From the NCBI GenBank assembly GCA_021776635.1, contig JAJFFN010000014.1, forward strand, positions 1 to 45,590: a DNA stretch of 45,590 nucleotides, written 5' to 3'. The position numbers and the translations under genes were made by a program. The DNA is from Robiginitomaculum sp. (GTDB lineage Bacteria; Pseudomonadota; Alphaproteobacteria; Caulobacterales; Maricaulaceae). The notes below the pieces were generated by a model. It worked only from the letters and a program-made list of their open reading frames with translations. It was not told where the DNA came from and ran no database searches. Shown here one piece after another: positions 31,435 to 40,753 of the stretch (positions within the stretch are counted from its first letter, which is position 1; each line of letters starts with the position of its first letter).

Positions 31435-33038
31435 CTATTCGCGCGCAAATAGGTATGGTGCTTAACCTTGATAAATGCATCGGTTGTCACACATGTTCAA
31501 TCACATGTAAGAATGTATGGACCTCAAGGGGCGGCGTCGAATACGCATGGTTTAACAATGTCGAGACAAAACCCGGACTAGGTTATCCTAAAAACTGGGA
31601 AGACCAAGAGGAGTGGAAGGGGGGTTGGACGCGGACGGCTTCTGGAAAATTGCGCCCCAAGGCTGGTGGTAAAGTTGGTCTGCTAACACAAATCTTCGCC
31701 AACCCGAACTTGCCGGAAATTGATGATTACTATGACCCATATACTTTTGAATATGATCATTTAAAAACCGCTAAAGAAAGCGCGACCGTACCGACAGCGC
31801 GGATGAAATCTGTCATCACAGGTAAGTATAAAGACAAGCCGGATTGGGGTGTTAACTGGGAAGAAATTTTGGGCGGCGAGTTTGAAAAACGCCGCTCTGA
31901 TTATAACTTCCAAGGTATGCAAGAACAAATGTACGGCGAATTTGAAAATACATTCATGATGTATTTGCCGAGGCTTTGTGAGCACTGCTTAAACCCGTCT
32001 TGCGTCGCGTCGTGCCCATCAGGTGCGATTTATAAGCGCGAAGAAGACGGTATTGTCCTGATTGACCAAGACAAATGTCGCGGTTGGCGTATGTGTGTCT
32101 CGGGCTGTCCTTACAAGAAAATTTACTTTAATTGGCAGTCCGGCAAATCTGAAAAATGTACGTTTTGTTATCCGCGTCTCGAAGCGGGTGAGCCGACCGT
32201 ATGCTCCGAAACATGTGTAGGCCGTATCCGCTATCTGGGCGTCATGCTCTATGATAGCGACAAAATTAAAGACGCGGCGAATGTGGAAGACGAGAAGGAC
32301 TTGTACCAGTCACAGCTGGATTTATTTTTGGATCCACACGATCCGGCAGTTATTGAGCGTGCTCGCAAAGACGGTGTGCCGGACAGCTGGCTAGAAGCGG
32401 CAAAAAAATCGCCCGTCTACCAGATGGCGATGGATTGGAAAATCGCATTTCCGCTACACCCTGAATACAGAACGCTGCCAATGGTATGGTATGTACCGCC
32501 GCTGTCCCCAATTTCAGCCGCCCATGAAAACGGTTTGATGGACAGCAAACAAGGCTCTGACGGTATGATACCTGATGTGAAGAGTTTGCGTATTCCCGTC
32601 AAATACCTAGCAAATTTATTGACCGCGGGCGATGAAGCTCCCGTCACATCCGCACTTGAACGCATGCTCGCTATGCGCGCCTATATGCGCGGTAAATCAG
32701 TAGACGGCATTGCCAATACCAACATCCTCGACCAAGTCGGCATGACGGAATACGAAATGGACGACATGTACCAAATGATGGCGATTGCTAATCATGAGGA
32801 TCGTTTCGTTATTCCAACAAACCACAAAGAATATGCAGGCGATGGGCCGTTTGACCATGAGTTGGCGTTTTCAACCCGCTCGGCTTGCGGATTTAGTTTT
32901 GGTACGGGTTGCGACGGCGGCGAAGTGAAACGCTCTAACTTGTTTGGCTCACAAACGCATTCTAATACCATGAACGGCAACGCGCTACACGCTCAAACCA
33001 AAGGCGATGGCTGGAATACTTCGGGAGATAACTCATGA
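31431..33038 (+). CDS. narH: Respiratory nitrate reductase beta subunit NarH
   Basis: A 535-residue iron-sulphur subunit carrying electrons from NarI haems to NarG. Four cysteine clusters are seen: CIGCHTCSITC near the start; CEHCLNPSCVASC; CRGWRMCVSGC, whose tryptophan in place of a cysteine makes the [3Fe-4S] cluster typical of NarH; and CTFCYPRLEAGEP with the following CSETC. The start ATG lies in the ATGA overlap with narG, and its stop overlaps narJ the same way. Length is close to usual for the family. No missing ligand was noticed. Confidence 0.96.
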   Translation: MTIRAQIGMVLNLDKCIGCHTCSITCKNVWTSRGGVEYAWFNNVETKPGLGYPKNWEDQEEWKGGWTRTASGKLRPKAGGKVGLLTQIFANPNLPEIDDYYDPYTFEYDHLKTAKESATVPTARMKSVITGKYKDKPDWGVNWEEILGGEFEKRRSDYNFQGMQEQMYGEFENTFMMYLPRLCEHCLNPSCVASCPSGAIYKREEDGIVLIDQDKCRGWRMCVSGCPYKKIYFNWQSGKSEKCTFCYPRLEAGEPTVCSETCVGRIRYLGVMLYDSDKIKDAANVEDEKDLYQSQLDLFLDPHDPAVIERARKDGVPDSWLEAAKKSPVYQMAMDWKIAFPLHPEYRTLPMVWYVPPLSPISAAHENGLMDSKQGSDGMIPDVKSLRIPVKYLANLLTAGDEAPVTSALERMLAMRAYMRGKSVDGIANTNILDQVGMTEYEMDDMYQMMAIANHEDRFVIPTNHKEYAGDGPFDHELAFSTRSACGFSFGTGCDGGEVKRSNLFGSQTHSNTMNGNALHAQTKGDGWNTSGDNS

Positions 33039-33724
33039 GAAGTTTACGCGTATTATCAAGACTACTGACCTATCCTAATGCCGAGCTTCTTGCGCAAACA
33101 GATGCGCTTATGGATGTTCTTGTTGAGGATGGGTTTCTCAAGAAGAAGACCTTGAAAAAACTCTCCAATTTTCTGGAAGAACTTGGCTCTACAGATTTGA
33201 TGCAAGCCCAGGAAAACTATGTGGAGACATTCGACAGAGGGCGGGCGCATTGTTTGCATTTATTTGAACATGTCCACGGCGAGAGCCGATTTCGTGGTCA
33301 AGCCATGCTCGATCTTTCTGACCGCTACGCCGAAAAGGGTTTGATTGTCGGGGTCGGCGAACTGCCTGATTACCTGCCAGTTTTTCTTGAATTTATTTCA
33401 ATCTGTGACCCCGAGGAAGGCTTGGAAACTTTGGCGCAAGCGGCTCCGGTTATTGCAACCATCGGCGAAAAACTCCGGCGCAAGAAAAGTGGCTACAGCC
33501 ACGTTTTTGCTGCCATTGTGGAGCTGTCCGGGGCTAAACTTAACGCCAATGACATAGAGAAAGCGGCGGATGCTGCTCTGCCAAATATTCAAACTTTGGA
33601 TGATCTCGATAAAGAATGGCAAGAACCCGAAGCCTTTAGTGCAGAGGATTGTGGCGCTGGTGGCTGTAGTCCAATGCCGCTCGTACCGTCCCAAAAAGAC
33701 GAAAATCTAGGAGCAAATTCATGA
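33035..33724 (+). CDS. narJ: Nitrate reductase assembly chaperone NarJ
   Basis: A 229-residue cytoplasmic chaperone needed to insert the molybdenum cofactor into NarG before the complex docks at the membrane; it is not part of the final enzyme. The N-terminal LRVLSRLLTYPNAELL and the ENYVETFDRGRAHCLHLFEHVHGESR stretch, split here as YVETFDRG and LHLFEHVHGESR, are NarJ features, followed by LPDYLPVFLEF. The C-terminal tail is acidic with CGAGGC. Start and stop overlap narH and narI by ATGA. Confidence 0.94.
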   Translation: MRSLRVLSRLLTYPNAELLAQTDALMDVLVEDGFLKKKTLKKLSNFLEELGSTDLMQAQENYVETFDRGRAHCLHLFEHVHGESRFRGQAMLDLSDRYAEKGLIVGVGELPDYLPVFLEFISICDPEEGLETLAQAAPVIATIGEKLRRKKSGYSHVFAAIVELSGAKLNANDIEKAADAALPNIQTLDDLDKEWQEPEAFSAEDCGAGGCSPMPLVPSQKDENLGANS

Positions 33725-34407
33725 CTGACTTTTTACATACATTTTTGTTTGGCGCATTTCCCTATATCGCCATTGGCAGTATGATTTTCGGTAGCATTCT
33801 GCGCTATGACCGCGATCCATATTCATGGAAAGCAGACAGCTCGCAAATCATGAGTAAGAAAGGTTTTCGTCTTGGTAGTAATTTGTTCCACATTGGGATT
33901 ATCTTATTGTTCTTTGGACATCTGGTCGGGCTATTGACACCCCATTGGGTGTATGAGCCATTTATCTCGGTCGAGCAAAAACAAGTCCTGGCCATGACAG
34001 CTGGGGGTATTTTCGGCACTATGACATTCTTTGGTATGGTAATTTTGATTTGGCGCAGGCTCGGCAATGACCGGGTACGTTCAACCACACGGTTTATGGA
34101 CTTGGCGATTTTACTATTGTTGTTCCTACAGCTGATATTAGGTTTGATGACTATTCCAGAATCCGCCAAGCATATTGATGGCGCAACATCCATGCTCGCT
34201 CTGTCCCATTGGGCGCAAGGCATCTTGACATTTAGACCAGACGTCGCCGCAGATCTTATTCATGAGCACTGGATATTCAAAGCGCATATTTTGCTTGGGC
34301 TGACCATATTTTTGATATTCCCTTTTACAAGGCTCGTACATATTTTCTCTGTACCAATTAAATATCTATTCAGAACAGGTTATCAGATAGTCCGCAAACG
34401 CGGTTAA
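33721..34407 (+). CDS. narI: Respiratory nitrate reductase gamma subunit NarI (cytochrome b)
   Basis: A 228-residue inner-membrane dihaem cytochrome with five hydrophobic helices. It oxidises quinol at the periplasmic side and anchors NarGH. The four haem ligands are His57 and His67 in NLFHIGIILLFFGHLVG and His189 and His207 near the end, matching the Escherichia coli positions 56, 66, 187 and 205. The N-terminal FLFGAFPYIA is also conserved. The gene begins in the ATGA overlap with narJ and is the last of the operon; a terminator follows. Confidence 0.96.
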   Translation: MTDFLHTFLFGAFPYIAIGSMIFGSILRYDRDPYSWKADSSQIMSKKGFRLGSNLFHIGIILLFFGHLVGLLTPHWVYEPFISVEQKQVLAMTAGGIFGTMTFFGMVILIWRRLGNDRVRSTTRFMDLAILLLLFLQLILGLMTIPESAKHIDGATSMLALSHWAQGILTFRPDVAADLIHEHWIFKAHILLGLTIFLIFPFTRLVHIFSVPIKYLFRTGYQIVRKRG

Positions 34408-34423
34408 CATAAATGGTATGTAG

Positions 34424-34458
34424 ATGAAAAGGCTTCTCTCCATGAGGGGCTTTTTCAT
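34424..34458 (+). terminator. Intrinsic terminator of the nar operon
   Basis: An imperfect inverted repeat, ATGAAAAGGC...CTC and GAG...GCTTTTTCAT, follows the narI stop by 17 bases, and further T-runs come at 34451-34455 and 34462-34466. It separates the reductase operon from the porin gene. Confidence 0.75.
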
Positions 34459-34506
34459 TGCTTTTTAGCAAGTGCGACACTCTGTCCAGCCTTAGATTTA
34501 AACAAC

Positions 34507-34520
34507 TTGACCTGAGTCAA
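34507..34520. promoter_or_regulatory. Fnr-like dyad before the porin gene (TTGAC-N4-GTCAA)
   Basis: TTGACCTGAGTCAA has the same half-sites and spacing as the dyad before narK1 and is 62 bases before the porin start. A start about 41.5 bases from its centre would fall near 34555, with a weak AT-rich -10 (AATATT at 34545-34550). This implies that the porin belongs to the nitrate regulon. Confidence 0.72.
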
Positions 34521-34581
34521 ATCCCGTATGTTCTTACGGGCGTAAATATTGGGAATAACACAAACCTATAGAGGAAAAACC

Positions 34582-35820
34582 ATGCGTACCCTATTATTAG
34601 CTTCCGTAACTGCCCTAGCATTTTTTGGCACAATCACGTCTGCATATGCAGGTGAGGAAGCGGAAACACTTGTTGAAGCCATCACTGAAGGTAAGGCGAA
34701 TCTCAGCTTCCGTTACCGCCTTGAAAATGTTGATCAAGCCGGTTTTGCTGAAGATGCAACAGCGTCAACACTTAGAACCAAACTAAAATATTCTACAAAA
34801 GCGTTTAAAGGGTTTTCAGGCGTTGTCGAATTTGAGAATGTATTACAGATTGGTAGCGGAAATTATAACTCCACGCTAAATGGCAAGGGGCAGTTTCCGA
34901 TTATCGCAGATCCAAAAATAACAGAAGTGAACCAAGCATATGTTGCGTATACAGGCTTAGACAAAACGACTTTGCTGGCAGGGCGTGTTGCACATAATAT
35001 GAACAACCAACGTTTTGTCGGTACGGTTGGTTGGCGTCAAAACGATCAAACGTGGGATATGGCAGGTATCATTTCTGCGCCGACCAAAGATTTAACACTA
35101 ACGGGTGCTTATGTTTGGAATGTTAACCGTATTTTCGGTGATGACCATCCGTTTGGTGACCTTGATACCAATACATTTATTATTGACGGTAAATTTACTG
35201 GGTTTGAAGTGGGTAATTTAACGGCTTACGGCTTGTTTATTGACTTAAATGATATCCCAGTCCTTGGCTTATCTAGCCAAACATTAGGTGTGCGTTTTGA
35301 CGGGAAACATAAATTAGGTGATAGCAATATGACGGCTTTATACGAGGCTGAATTTGCTACGCAATCTGATTATAAAGATAGTCCATTGGATTATTCTGCA
35401 CAATATTATCATTTTTCCGCAGGCTTGAGTACGAACGGTATAACCGGTAAAGTCGGTTATGAAGTTCTGGGTTCTGATAGTGGCGCTACGTCATTCCAAA
35501 CACCTCTTGCCACTTTGCATAAATTTAACGGCTGGGCTGATAAATTTCTTGGGACACCCGCAGGTGGTCTTGAAGATTTATATGGCTCCATTACCTATAA
35601 GGTTGGTGGTGACAGCGCATTTAAGGGTTTAACTATTGGCGCAATTTATCACGATTTTTCTGCCGATGTCGGCGGTGATTACGGCTCAGAAATTGATCTG
35701 ATTGTCAAAAAGAAATTTGGCAAAAATTATTACGGCTCTTTGAAATTCGCCGATTATAACGCTTCTGGCTTTGCCACAGATACGCAAAAAATCTGGTTCA
35801 CTCTTGGCGCAAATTACTAG
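34582..35820 (+). CDS. Outer-membrane beta-barrel (porin-like) protein, likely nitrate-regulon member
   Basis: A 412-residue protein with a signal peptide (cleavage after AYA, about residue 23) and alternating-hydrophobic strands throughout, ending with WFTLGANY, an aromatic terminus typical of outer-membrane barrels. The start region ANLSFRYRLENVDQ and FSGVVEFENVLQIG resemble barrels annotated as porins or alginate-export-like proteins in marine proteobacteria. ATG 34582 is chosen because GAGGAAAA precedes it and a clean signal peptide follows; a TTG at 34549 is rejected. Its promoter shares an operator with narK1, so it may pass nitrate or nitrite, though the substrate is not shown by sequence. 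Confidence 0.82.
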   Translation: MRTLLLASVTALAFFGTITSAYAGEEAETLVEAITEGKANLSFRYRLENVDQAGFAEDATASTLRTKLKYSTKAFKGFSGVVEFENVLQIGSGNYNSTLNGKGQFPIIADPKITEVNQAYVAYTGLDKTTLLAGRVAHNMNNQRFVGTVGWRQNDQTWDMAGIISAPTKDLTLTGAYVWNVNRIFGDDHPFGDLDTNTFIIDGKFTGFEVGNLTAYGLFIDLNDIPVLGLSSQTLGVRFDGKHKLGDSNMTALYEAEFATQSDYKDSPLDYSAQYYHFSAGLSTNGITGKVGYEVLGSDSGATSFQTPLATLHKFNGWADKFLGTPAGGLEDLYGSITYKVGGDSAFKGLTIGAIYHDFSADVGGDYGSEIDLIVKKKFGKNYYGSLKFADYNASGFATDTQKIWFTLGANY

Positions 35821-35983
35821 GGTCTGTCTCGGATTTAGGGTTTTGTTAAGACGGAGCAGATTTTGTCAAATGTTAGGAGTAACCCGCACCCAAAGAGAAC
35901 AAATAAGCAATCAGCAACTTTCCAATCGCGGTGTTAAAACTCCAATGATGTTCGGCAATAACATTTTGAGTGCATTGCAGTCC

Positions 35984-38900
35984 CTAATCTGTAACTCCGC
36001 TTGCTTTGCCCATGGCTAGGTGAAAACCTGGGTTAACAACATCACTATAATAGGAATAGGTTTTATCCCCTGTGCTTAGGGAATCTGCTGCAGTACTTCC
36101 AACAAAACTTTCTCCAAAGTTTTTCACTTGGGATTTACCCTCGTTTTTGGCCCAGTCTTTCGCTGTGTTTACTGCTTCGGTCACCGCACGTTTGGCAAAT
36201 GCACGATCTATGTTATCGGGATCGTAGTCCATTTTGCACAATTGAAGCGATTTGGCCTTTGCCGCATTTGGTTGACTGTTAAGTAAAGCGTCGTCATCGC
36301 CTATAGCGTCGCTTATATGCCCCATCATCAGAGTAGAGAAACACCAAAGTTTATTTTCCTCGCGTTTAAGGCCTGCAATTTGCGCCATGAGGGCACCTTG
36401 ATACACATTTAAGCCTGCAGCTTTTCCGGCGGCTTTGGCATATAGTTCATACATTTTGTCAATTTTATCAAACTCTTTAGCCAAGGCCTCGCTAGATGCG
36501 CCTTTGGCCATCAAACCATCACCTTTATAATAGGCGTTAAATATGCGAGCGGGAGAGCTATCTACTAGCCACAACCATTGGGGTTGCTCTTGGTTTGTGA
36601 GAGCTGAAACATTTTCAGTGTCATACCCCAGTTCAGTCAGAAATCCATTTTCTCGGTTTTCTACCAGTGTTTCGTCCGAATTGATCAGGACTGAGATCGC
36701 ATTTGTGCCGCCAATCACGCGGCCTTCGGCAGCGATCATAGCAATTTCCAGACGTTGCTGCTCAGAGGCATCTTTTGCTAAATATGCTCTGGACCAACGA
36801 TCAACCACGTCGAAAGTTTCAACTTCATACATGGCTTCTTGTTTGGGTAAAAACATAGCGCGGTGCAAATAAATATTGGGGCCTCCACCCATGCGTCCTT
36901 CGGTTTTTGCTCCGGCTGCAGTTAGTGTTCTTAAACCATTGATTGTTGTCACATGATTATATGACGGGCGCAACCAAGGGTCTCTTTTTTCTTCTTGGCT
37001 GATACTCTCTTGAGAACGTAAATTGTTGATCCATTCGGATATATAGGCTGCGGTACTAATGTTTGGTGCAATTAAGCCGTGGTCAGCGAATATATCAATT
37101 CGGCCTGTTAGCGCCCAGCCGATATTAGGGTCATTAAGGTTATATAGATTTCTGCGAGACGTTTTCTTAATTTCGTGCAGAGTTCCATATTTTGAATGCC
37201 CAGCATGGCTGTCTGTGTTAAACACAAGATATAATTTTGGCGTTTTTCTGGCTATAGTTTTTGGGGCTGTGTAGTGCCCTTGGCTGGTGAGTGTAGTCTC
37301 TTTTACGCTAAGCGTTATATTATGTTGAACAGCGTCTACCTCTGATTCAAGAATTGGTTCCAGATCAGACGTTGTTGGCACTACATTATTGCCTGAGTTG
37401 ATAATATTATTATCATCTACATCTAAGGATTCAGTGAGTTCTGGGACAATACAAACAATTTGTGGATCGGAACAATCGGGCGCTTTATAGCGGATGGAAG
37501 TGTAACGACTAAGCTCGCGACCGATCATCCCATATAGGTCGTCAAGGTCATCTATTTTTTTAATGTGCAAAAATATGCCACCGGTACCGTTGGCAATATC
37601 ATTCATAAGGTCTATATCTGCTTGCTCACCCAGCGCTATGGCAATTACTTTGATGTTTTTTGCATTTAAGGCTGCTAGTGTTTGCTCAAGGGAACCGCCG
37701 ATAGTATCATCGCCGTCTGTTAGTAATACAATGGTCCCGTCCAGAAACGCTTCTTCGCGCGCAGCTAAATTCAAAGCATTGTAAATTCCCGTGTCACCAC
37801 GAGAGGTCAAACGATTAGCCGCCTCACGTATCTTACTTCCATCTCCTAGAGGCGCTAAAGAAACTTCGGTTTGTGGAGAAAAAGCAAAACTAATCAGTGA
37901 TACCAATGTTTGCGGTGTAAGCATGTCGGATAGGCGGATAATAGCCTGTTGAGATGTTTCAAACGCACCTATCGTTTCCATACTACCACTGACATCACTT
38001 ACAATGGCAACCGCACTCCTTGCTGGTGATAATTTACCCACAGTAACAGGTACTTGTACACCGTTATCTGAAAGCGTGAGGTTTTGTGGTAATAATATGC
38101 CATCCGCTTGGCCTTCTAAATTAACTTGCGCTTCTACATAAGGGTAATTAGAAGCATCAACATTTTGAATCGAAATGCCCGTAAGTTTGGAAATATATAC
38201 GGGTTGTAAGTCTAAAATACTCGAAGACGGTGGCTCAAGACTTAATCCCGGTGTATAACCGCCCACTGTGAAAGGGCGTCCATTTATTATTTCACCTTCT
38301 ATTTGCATTACCGGCGTCCAAACCTTAACTTTCGTAGGGTCGGGCGGCCCGGTTAAAATCTGTTCTGTATTTTGCGTAGGAAAAAATGTTAAATTAGTGT
38401 CATACCCATTAACTTGCCCATTCCATTTTAATAATGGTTGTTGAACGCCTTGATAGTCTTGCATCCAGAGTTCAATTTGCATTCCACTAGCTGGGTCATC
38501 AACATATTCATTGTCATTTTCAGGAATTTTTGTATTTGGATAAGTAGGGTCGAATATTGTTTCTTCCTTGCCGTCTTTGGAGGCCACAACATAGACACGC
38601 CTAATGTTAGGACTATTGTCAGCATTGCCAATGTAAGTGTAAGACACATAATTTTTCAAAATGTCTAGTGTCGCATTAACATCATTTTGAATAGATTTAG
38701 CCTCATCTTTAAACGTAGCCTGCATATCCAAAAGTTCTGGATTATCTAGATCGGGGTTATATGATATTCGGCGAAAAATTTCTTTTAAAATGGGACTTTG
38801 TTTTTTAAGAAAAGTACCAGATTGAGGTAAATCGTCCGTACGATCAGTGTACCTAAATTGTGTGTCCCAGCCTAACTCCTTAAGAATGTCAGCTAACAAA

Positions 38901-39241
38901 TAAGCTCTGTCTTGTGAATTGCCAGTTCGTGTTCGCAATGTGGTTTTTGACGTTTGGCGATGTCCATAATAAGGAGAGTAGGCAGTATGGTCACGAACGA
39001 ATTCATACGCATTCTTTGCGTTTTGCAAATTTGCAGCGGCATCTTTTACTGTCAGACCGGGATGCTCAAGTTCCGTGCGATAAGCAATCAAAAGATCAAG
39101 TAGGCTCTCAGATTTTAATACGTTTTTAGTGGAGCAATACTTAAACCCAAACATAATAAGTATCAGTATTATGATTCCGGCGCTAATTTTTCGTACTAAA
39201 ATGTGTTTAGTTACTCTTTTCTCGGAAATGTTTTGTCCCAT
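35984..39241 (-). CDS. Large membrane-anchored VWA protein with degenerate transglutaminase-like domain
   Basis: A 1085-residue protein. One N-terminal membrane helix (about 19-36) anchors it with the rest outside the cytoplasm. Residues about 70-235 resemble a transglutaminase-like (TGc) domain: RTGNSQDRAYLLADILKEL has serine 109 where the catalytic cysteine stands, and the later VYVVASKDG then IFDPTYP keeps the DPT motif but lacks the histidine. A VWA domain follows at about 405-580 with an intact MIDAS: DVSGS (416-420), Thr484 and TDGDD (508-512). The last 500 residues are unrecognised and contain several RxxN, W-rich segments. GGGAGAG supports the ATG. Role unknown; possibly a surface scaffold. 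Confidence 0.75.
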   Translation of the reverse strand: MGQNISEKRVTKHILVRKISAGIIILILIMFGFKYCSTKNVLKSESLLDLLIAYRTELEHPGLTVKDAAANLQNAKNAYEFVRDHTAYSPYYGHRQTSKTTLRTRTGNSQDRAYLLADILKELGWDTQFRYTDRTDDLPQSGTFLKKQSPILKEIFRRISYNPDLDNPELLDMQATFKDEAKSIQNDVNATLDILKNYVSYTYIGNADNSPNIRRVYVVASKDGKEETIFDPTYPNTKIPENDNEYVDDPASGMQIELWMQDYQGVQQPLLKWNGQVNGYDTNLTFFPTQNTEQILTGPPDPTKVKVWTPVMQIEGEIINGRPFTVGGYTPGLSLEPPSSSILDLQPVYISKLTGISIQNVDASNYPYVEAQVNLEGQADGILLPQNLTLSDNGVQVPVTVGKLSPARSAVAIVSDVSGSMETIGAFETSQQAIIRLSDMLTPQTLVSLISFAFSPQTEVSLAPLGDGSKIREAANRLTSRGDTGIYNALNLAAREEAFLDGTIVLLTDGDDTIGGSLEQTLAALNAKNIKVIAIALGEQADIDLMNDIANGTGGIFLHIKKIDDLDDLYGMIGRELSRYTSIRYKAPDCSDPQIVCIVPELTESLDVDDNNIINSGNNVVPTTSDLEPILESEVDAVQHNITLSVKETTLTSQGHYTAPKTIARKTPKLYLVFNTDSHAGHSKYGTLHEIKKTSRRNLYNLNDPNIGWALTGRIDIFADHGLIAPNISTAAYISEWINNLRSQESISQEEKRDPWLRPSYNHVTTINGLRTLTAAGAKTEGRMGGGPNIYLHRAMFLPKQEAMYEVETFDVVDRWSRAYLAKDASEQQRLEIAMIAAEGRVIGGTNAISVLINSDETLVENRENGFLTELGYDTENVSALTNQEQPQWLWLVDSSPARIFNAYYKGDGLMAKGASSEALAKEFDKIDKMYELYAKAAGKAAGLNVYQGALMAQIAGLKREENKLWCFSTLMMGHISDAIGDDDALLNSQPNAAKAKSLQLCKMDYDPDNIDRAFAKRAVTEAVNTAKDWAKNEGKSQVKNFGESFVGSTAADSLSTGDKTYSYYSDVVNPGFHLAMGKASGVTD

Positions 39242-39500
39242 AATATCTCTCCCAATTTAGTGGGGGTTGATGCAACTTTCCTTTAAGTGCTGTACTTCAA
39301 ATGCTCCTTAAATGTTGGGCGAATGTTATAACGCCCCTCGTCATGCTAGCCTTTTTTTACACTGTGAGTCCATATGCAATACATTATCGACAATTTCGTT
39401 TCTTTGCTTAAGGGGACTAGCAGGCTCGCCATACTTTATTGGTGTGCACATTGGACTGGTCACGGTTTAGTTCCGGGTAGTTATGAGTAATAACTGCCAT

Positions 39501-39590
39501 CAATTATTATTGGCGACTTTCCGCACAGCACAAGTGTAACTGGCGTGAGGTTTTTGGATGCAGCGATAGTCCTATCTCACTTGTAAGCCT
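39501..39590 (-). pseudogene. Decayed fragment of a second aldehyde dehydrogenase
   Basis: The leftward reading encodes AASKNLTPVTLVLCGKSP and then IIID, corresponding to residues about 202-223 (AAAKNLTPVTLELGGKSP) of the intact aldehyde dehydrogenase at 19133-20545. DNA similarity is clear, including GGCGTGAGGTTTTTGG shared without change. The catalytic Glu is Val, and upstream the match breaks with a frameshift and an in-frame TAG; downstream it runs into a stop. Flanks outside about 100 bases do not match. It lies just before the iron alcohol dehydrogenase, so an alcohol-to-acid pair may once have existed here. Confidence 0.8.
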
Positions 39591-39622
39591 TGCGTTTTTG
39601 TGCACCTGCGCCATAAAGGTCT

Positions 39623-40753
39623 ATGCATAATTTTAGGACAGTCCCTGATATACGAATAGAGCGTGGTGGTAGCGCCAAAATGGATGTCCATATTGAAGGG
39701 CTTTGCCAAAATAAACGTGTTTTTATCGTTACTGATAAAGGGGTGAATAGGCTTGGTCTATTAGACGCTGCCAAGGCCGCGCTGCGCGATACAGGGTATG
39801 TCGTCGAAATTTTCGATCAGGTCGTCGCCGATCCACCTGAAGAGATTGTCTGCGCAGGTGCAAAGCGGGCACGGAAATTTGATGCCGGACTTGTGCTTGG
39901 GTTTGGCGGTGGCTCGCCAATGGATACGGCAAAGGTAATAGCCTTATTAGCAGGTTCAGATCAGCCCATATCAAAAATGTATGGTGTTGGGTTGGCCACA
40001 GGGCCCAGGCTTCCTTTGGTGTTGGTGCCGACCACAGCAGGCACAGGTTCCGAGGTTACGAATGTTGCTATCCTGACCACTGGCAAAACGGAAAAACAAG
40101 GTATTGTTGCACACCCTCTATATGCAGACCGCGTATTGTTGGATGCATCGCTAACAATCGGCCTTCCGAAAATAATTAGCGCGGCGACTGGCATAGATGC
40201 AATGGTTCATGCCATTGAAGCCTACACATCATTGCCGCAAAAAAATCCGCTCTCAGATGCGCTTGCCTTATCGGCATTAATCAAATTACGAGACGGTATC
40301 GAAAATGTGTGTAAAGATGGTCGAGATATTGATGGGCGCGAAAACATGCTCATCGGGGCTATGTTAGCCGGGCAAGCATTTTCTAATGCGCCGTGTGCCG
40401 CCGTACATGCATTGGCTTATCCGCTTGGCGGCTTCTTTCATGTGCCTCACGGGTTGTCTAATGCGTTGGTTTTGACAGGCGTTATGCGTTATAATCTGCC
40501 AAAAGCTGAAGCTCTATACGGCGAAATATCCACGCATTTGCGTTTGGGTGGTGCAGGGCAGAACCTAATCGATGAAATGCAAAGGATTAAAGATACGACG
40601 GACGTACCACAAACGCTAAAGAGTGTTGACATACCACAAAGTGCAATAGCCCTGATGGCCGATGATGCTATGACGAAAACCCGGTTATTGGTCAATAATC
40701 CGCGCGAAATGACACTGGCGGCAACCGTAAAAATTTACGAGGACATTGCTTAA
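39623..40753 (+). CDS. Iron-containing alcohol dehydrogenase
   Basis: A 376-residue group III alcohol dehydrogenase. The NAD(P) region shows FGGGSPMDTAKVIALL (about 93-108) and PTTAGTGSEVTNVA (131-144). Metal ligands are the Asp and His in GIDAMVHAIEAY and the histidines in CAAVHALAYPLGGFFHVPHG. It interconverts primary alcohols and aldehydes in the cytoplasm; the exact substrate is not evident. AAAGG before ATG 39623 supports the start. Its stop overlaps the thioesterase start by one base (TAATG). A fossil aldehyde dehydrogenase fragment is just upstream on the other strand. Confidence 0.92.
   Translation: MHNFRTVPDIRIERGGSAKMDVHIEGLCQNKRVFIVTDKGVNRLGLLDAAKAALRDTGYVVEIFDQVVADPPEEIVCAGAKRARKFDAGLVLGFGGGSPMDTAKVIALLAGSDQPISKMYGVGLATGPRLPLVLVPTTAGTGSEVTNVAILTTGKTEKQGIVAHPLYADRVLLDASLTIGLPKIISAATGIDAMVHAIEAYTSLPQKNPLSDALALSALIKLRDGIENVCKDGRDIDGRENMLIGAMLAGQAFSNAPCAAVHALAYPLGGFFHVPHGLSNALVLTGVMRYNLPKAEALYGEISTHLRLGGAGQNLIDEMQRIKDTTDVPQTLKSVDIPQSAIALMADDAMTKTRLLVNNPREMTLAATVKIYEDIA

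Noticed and set aside
35821..35983. Possible insertion-sequence remnant in the gap between the convergent porin and VWA genes
   Set aside because: I could not find paired terminal repeats, target duplications or transposase similarity.
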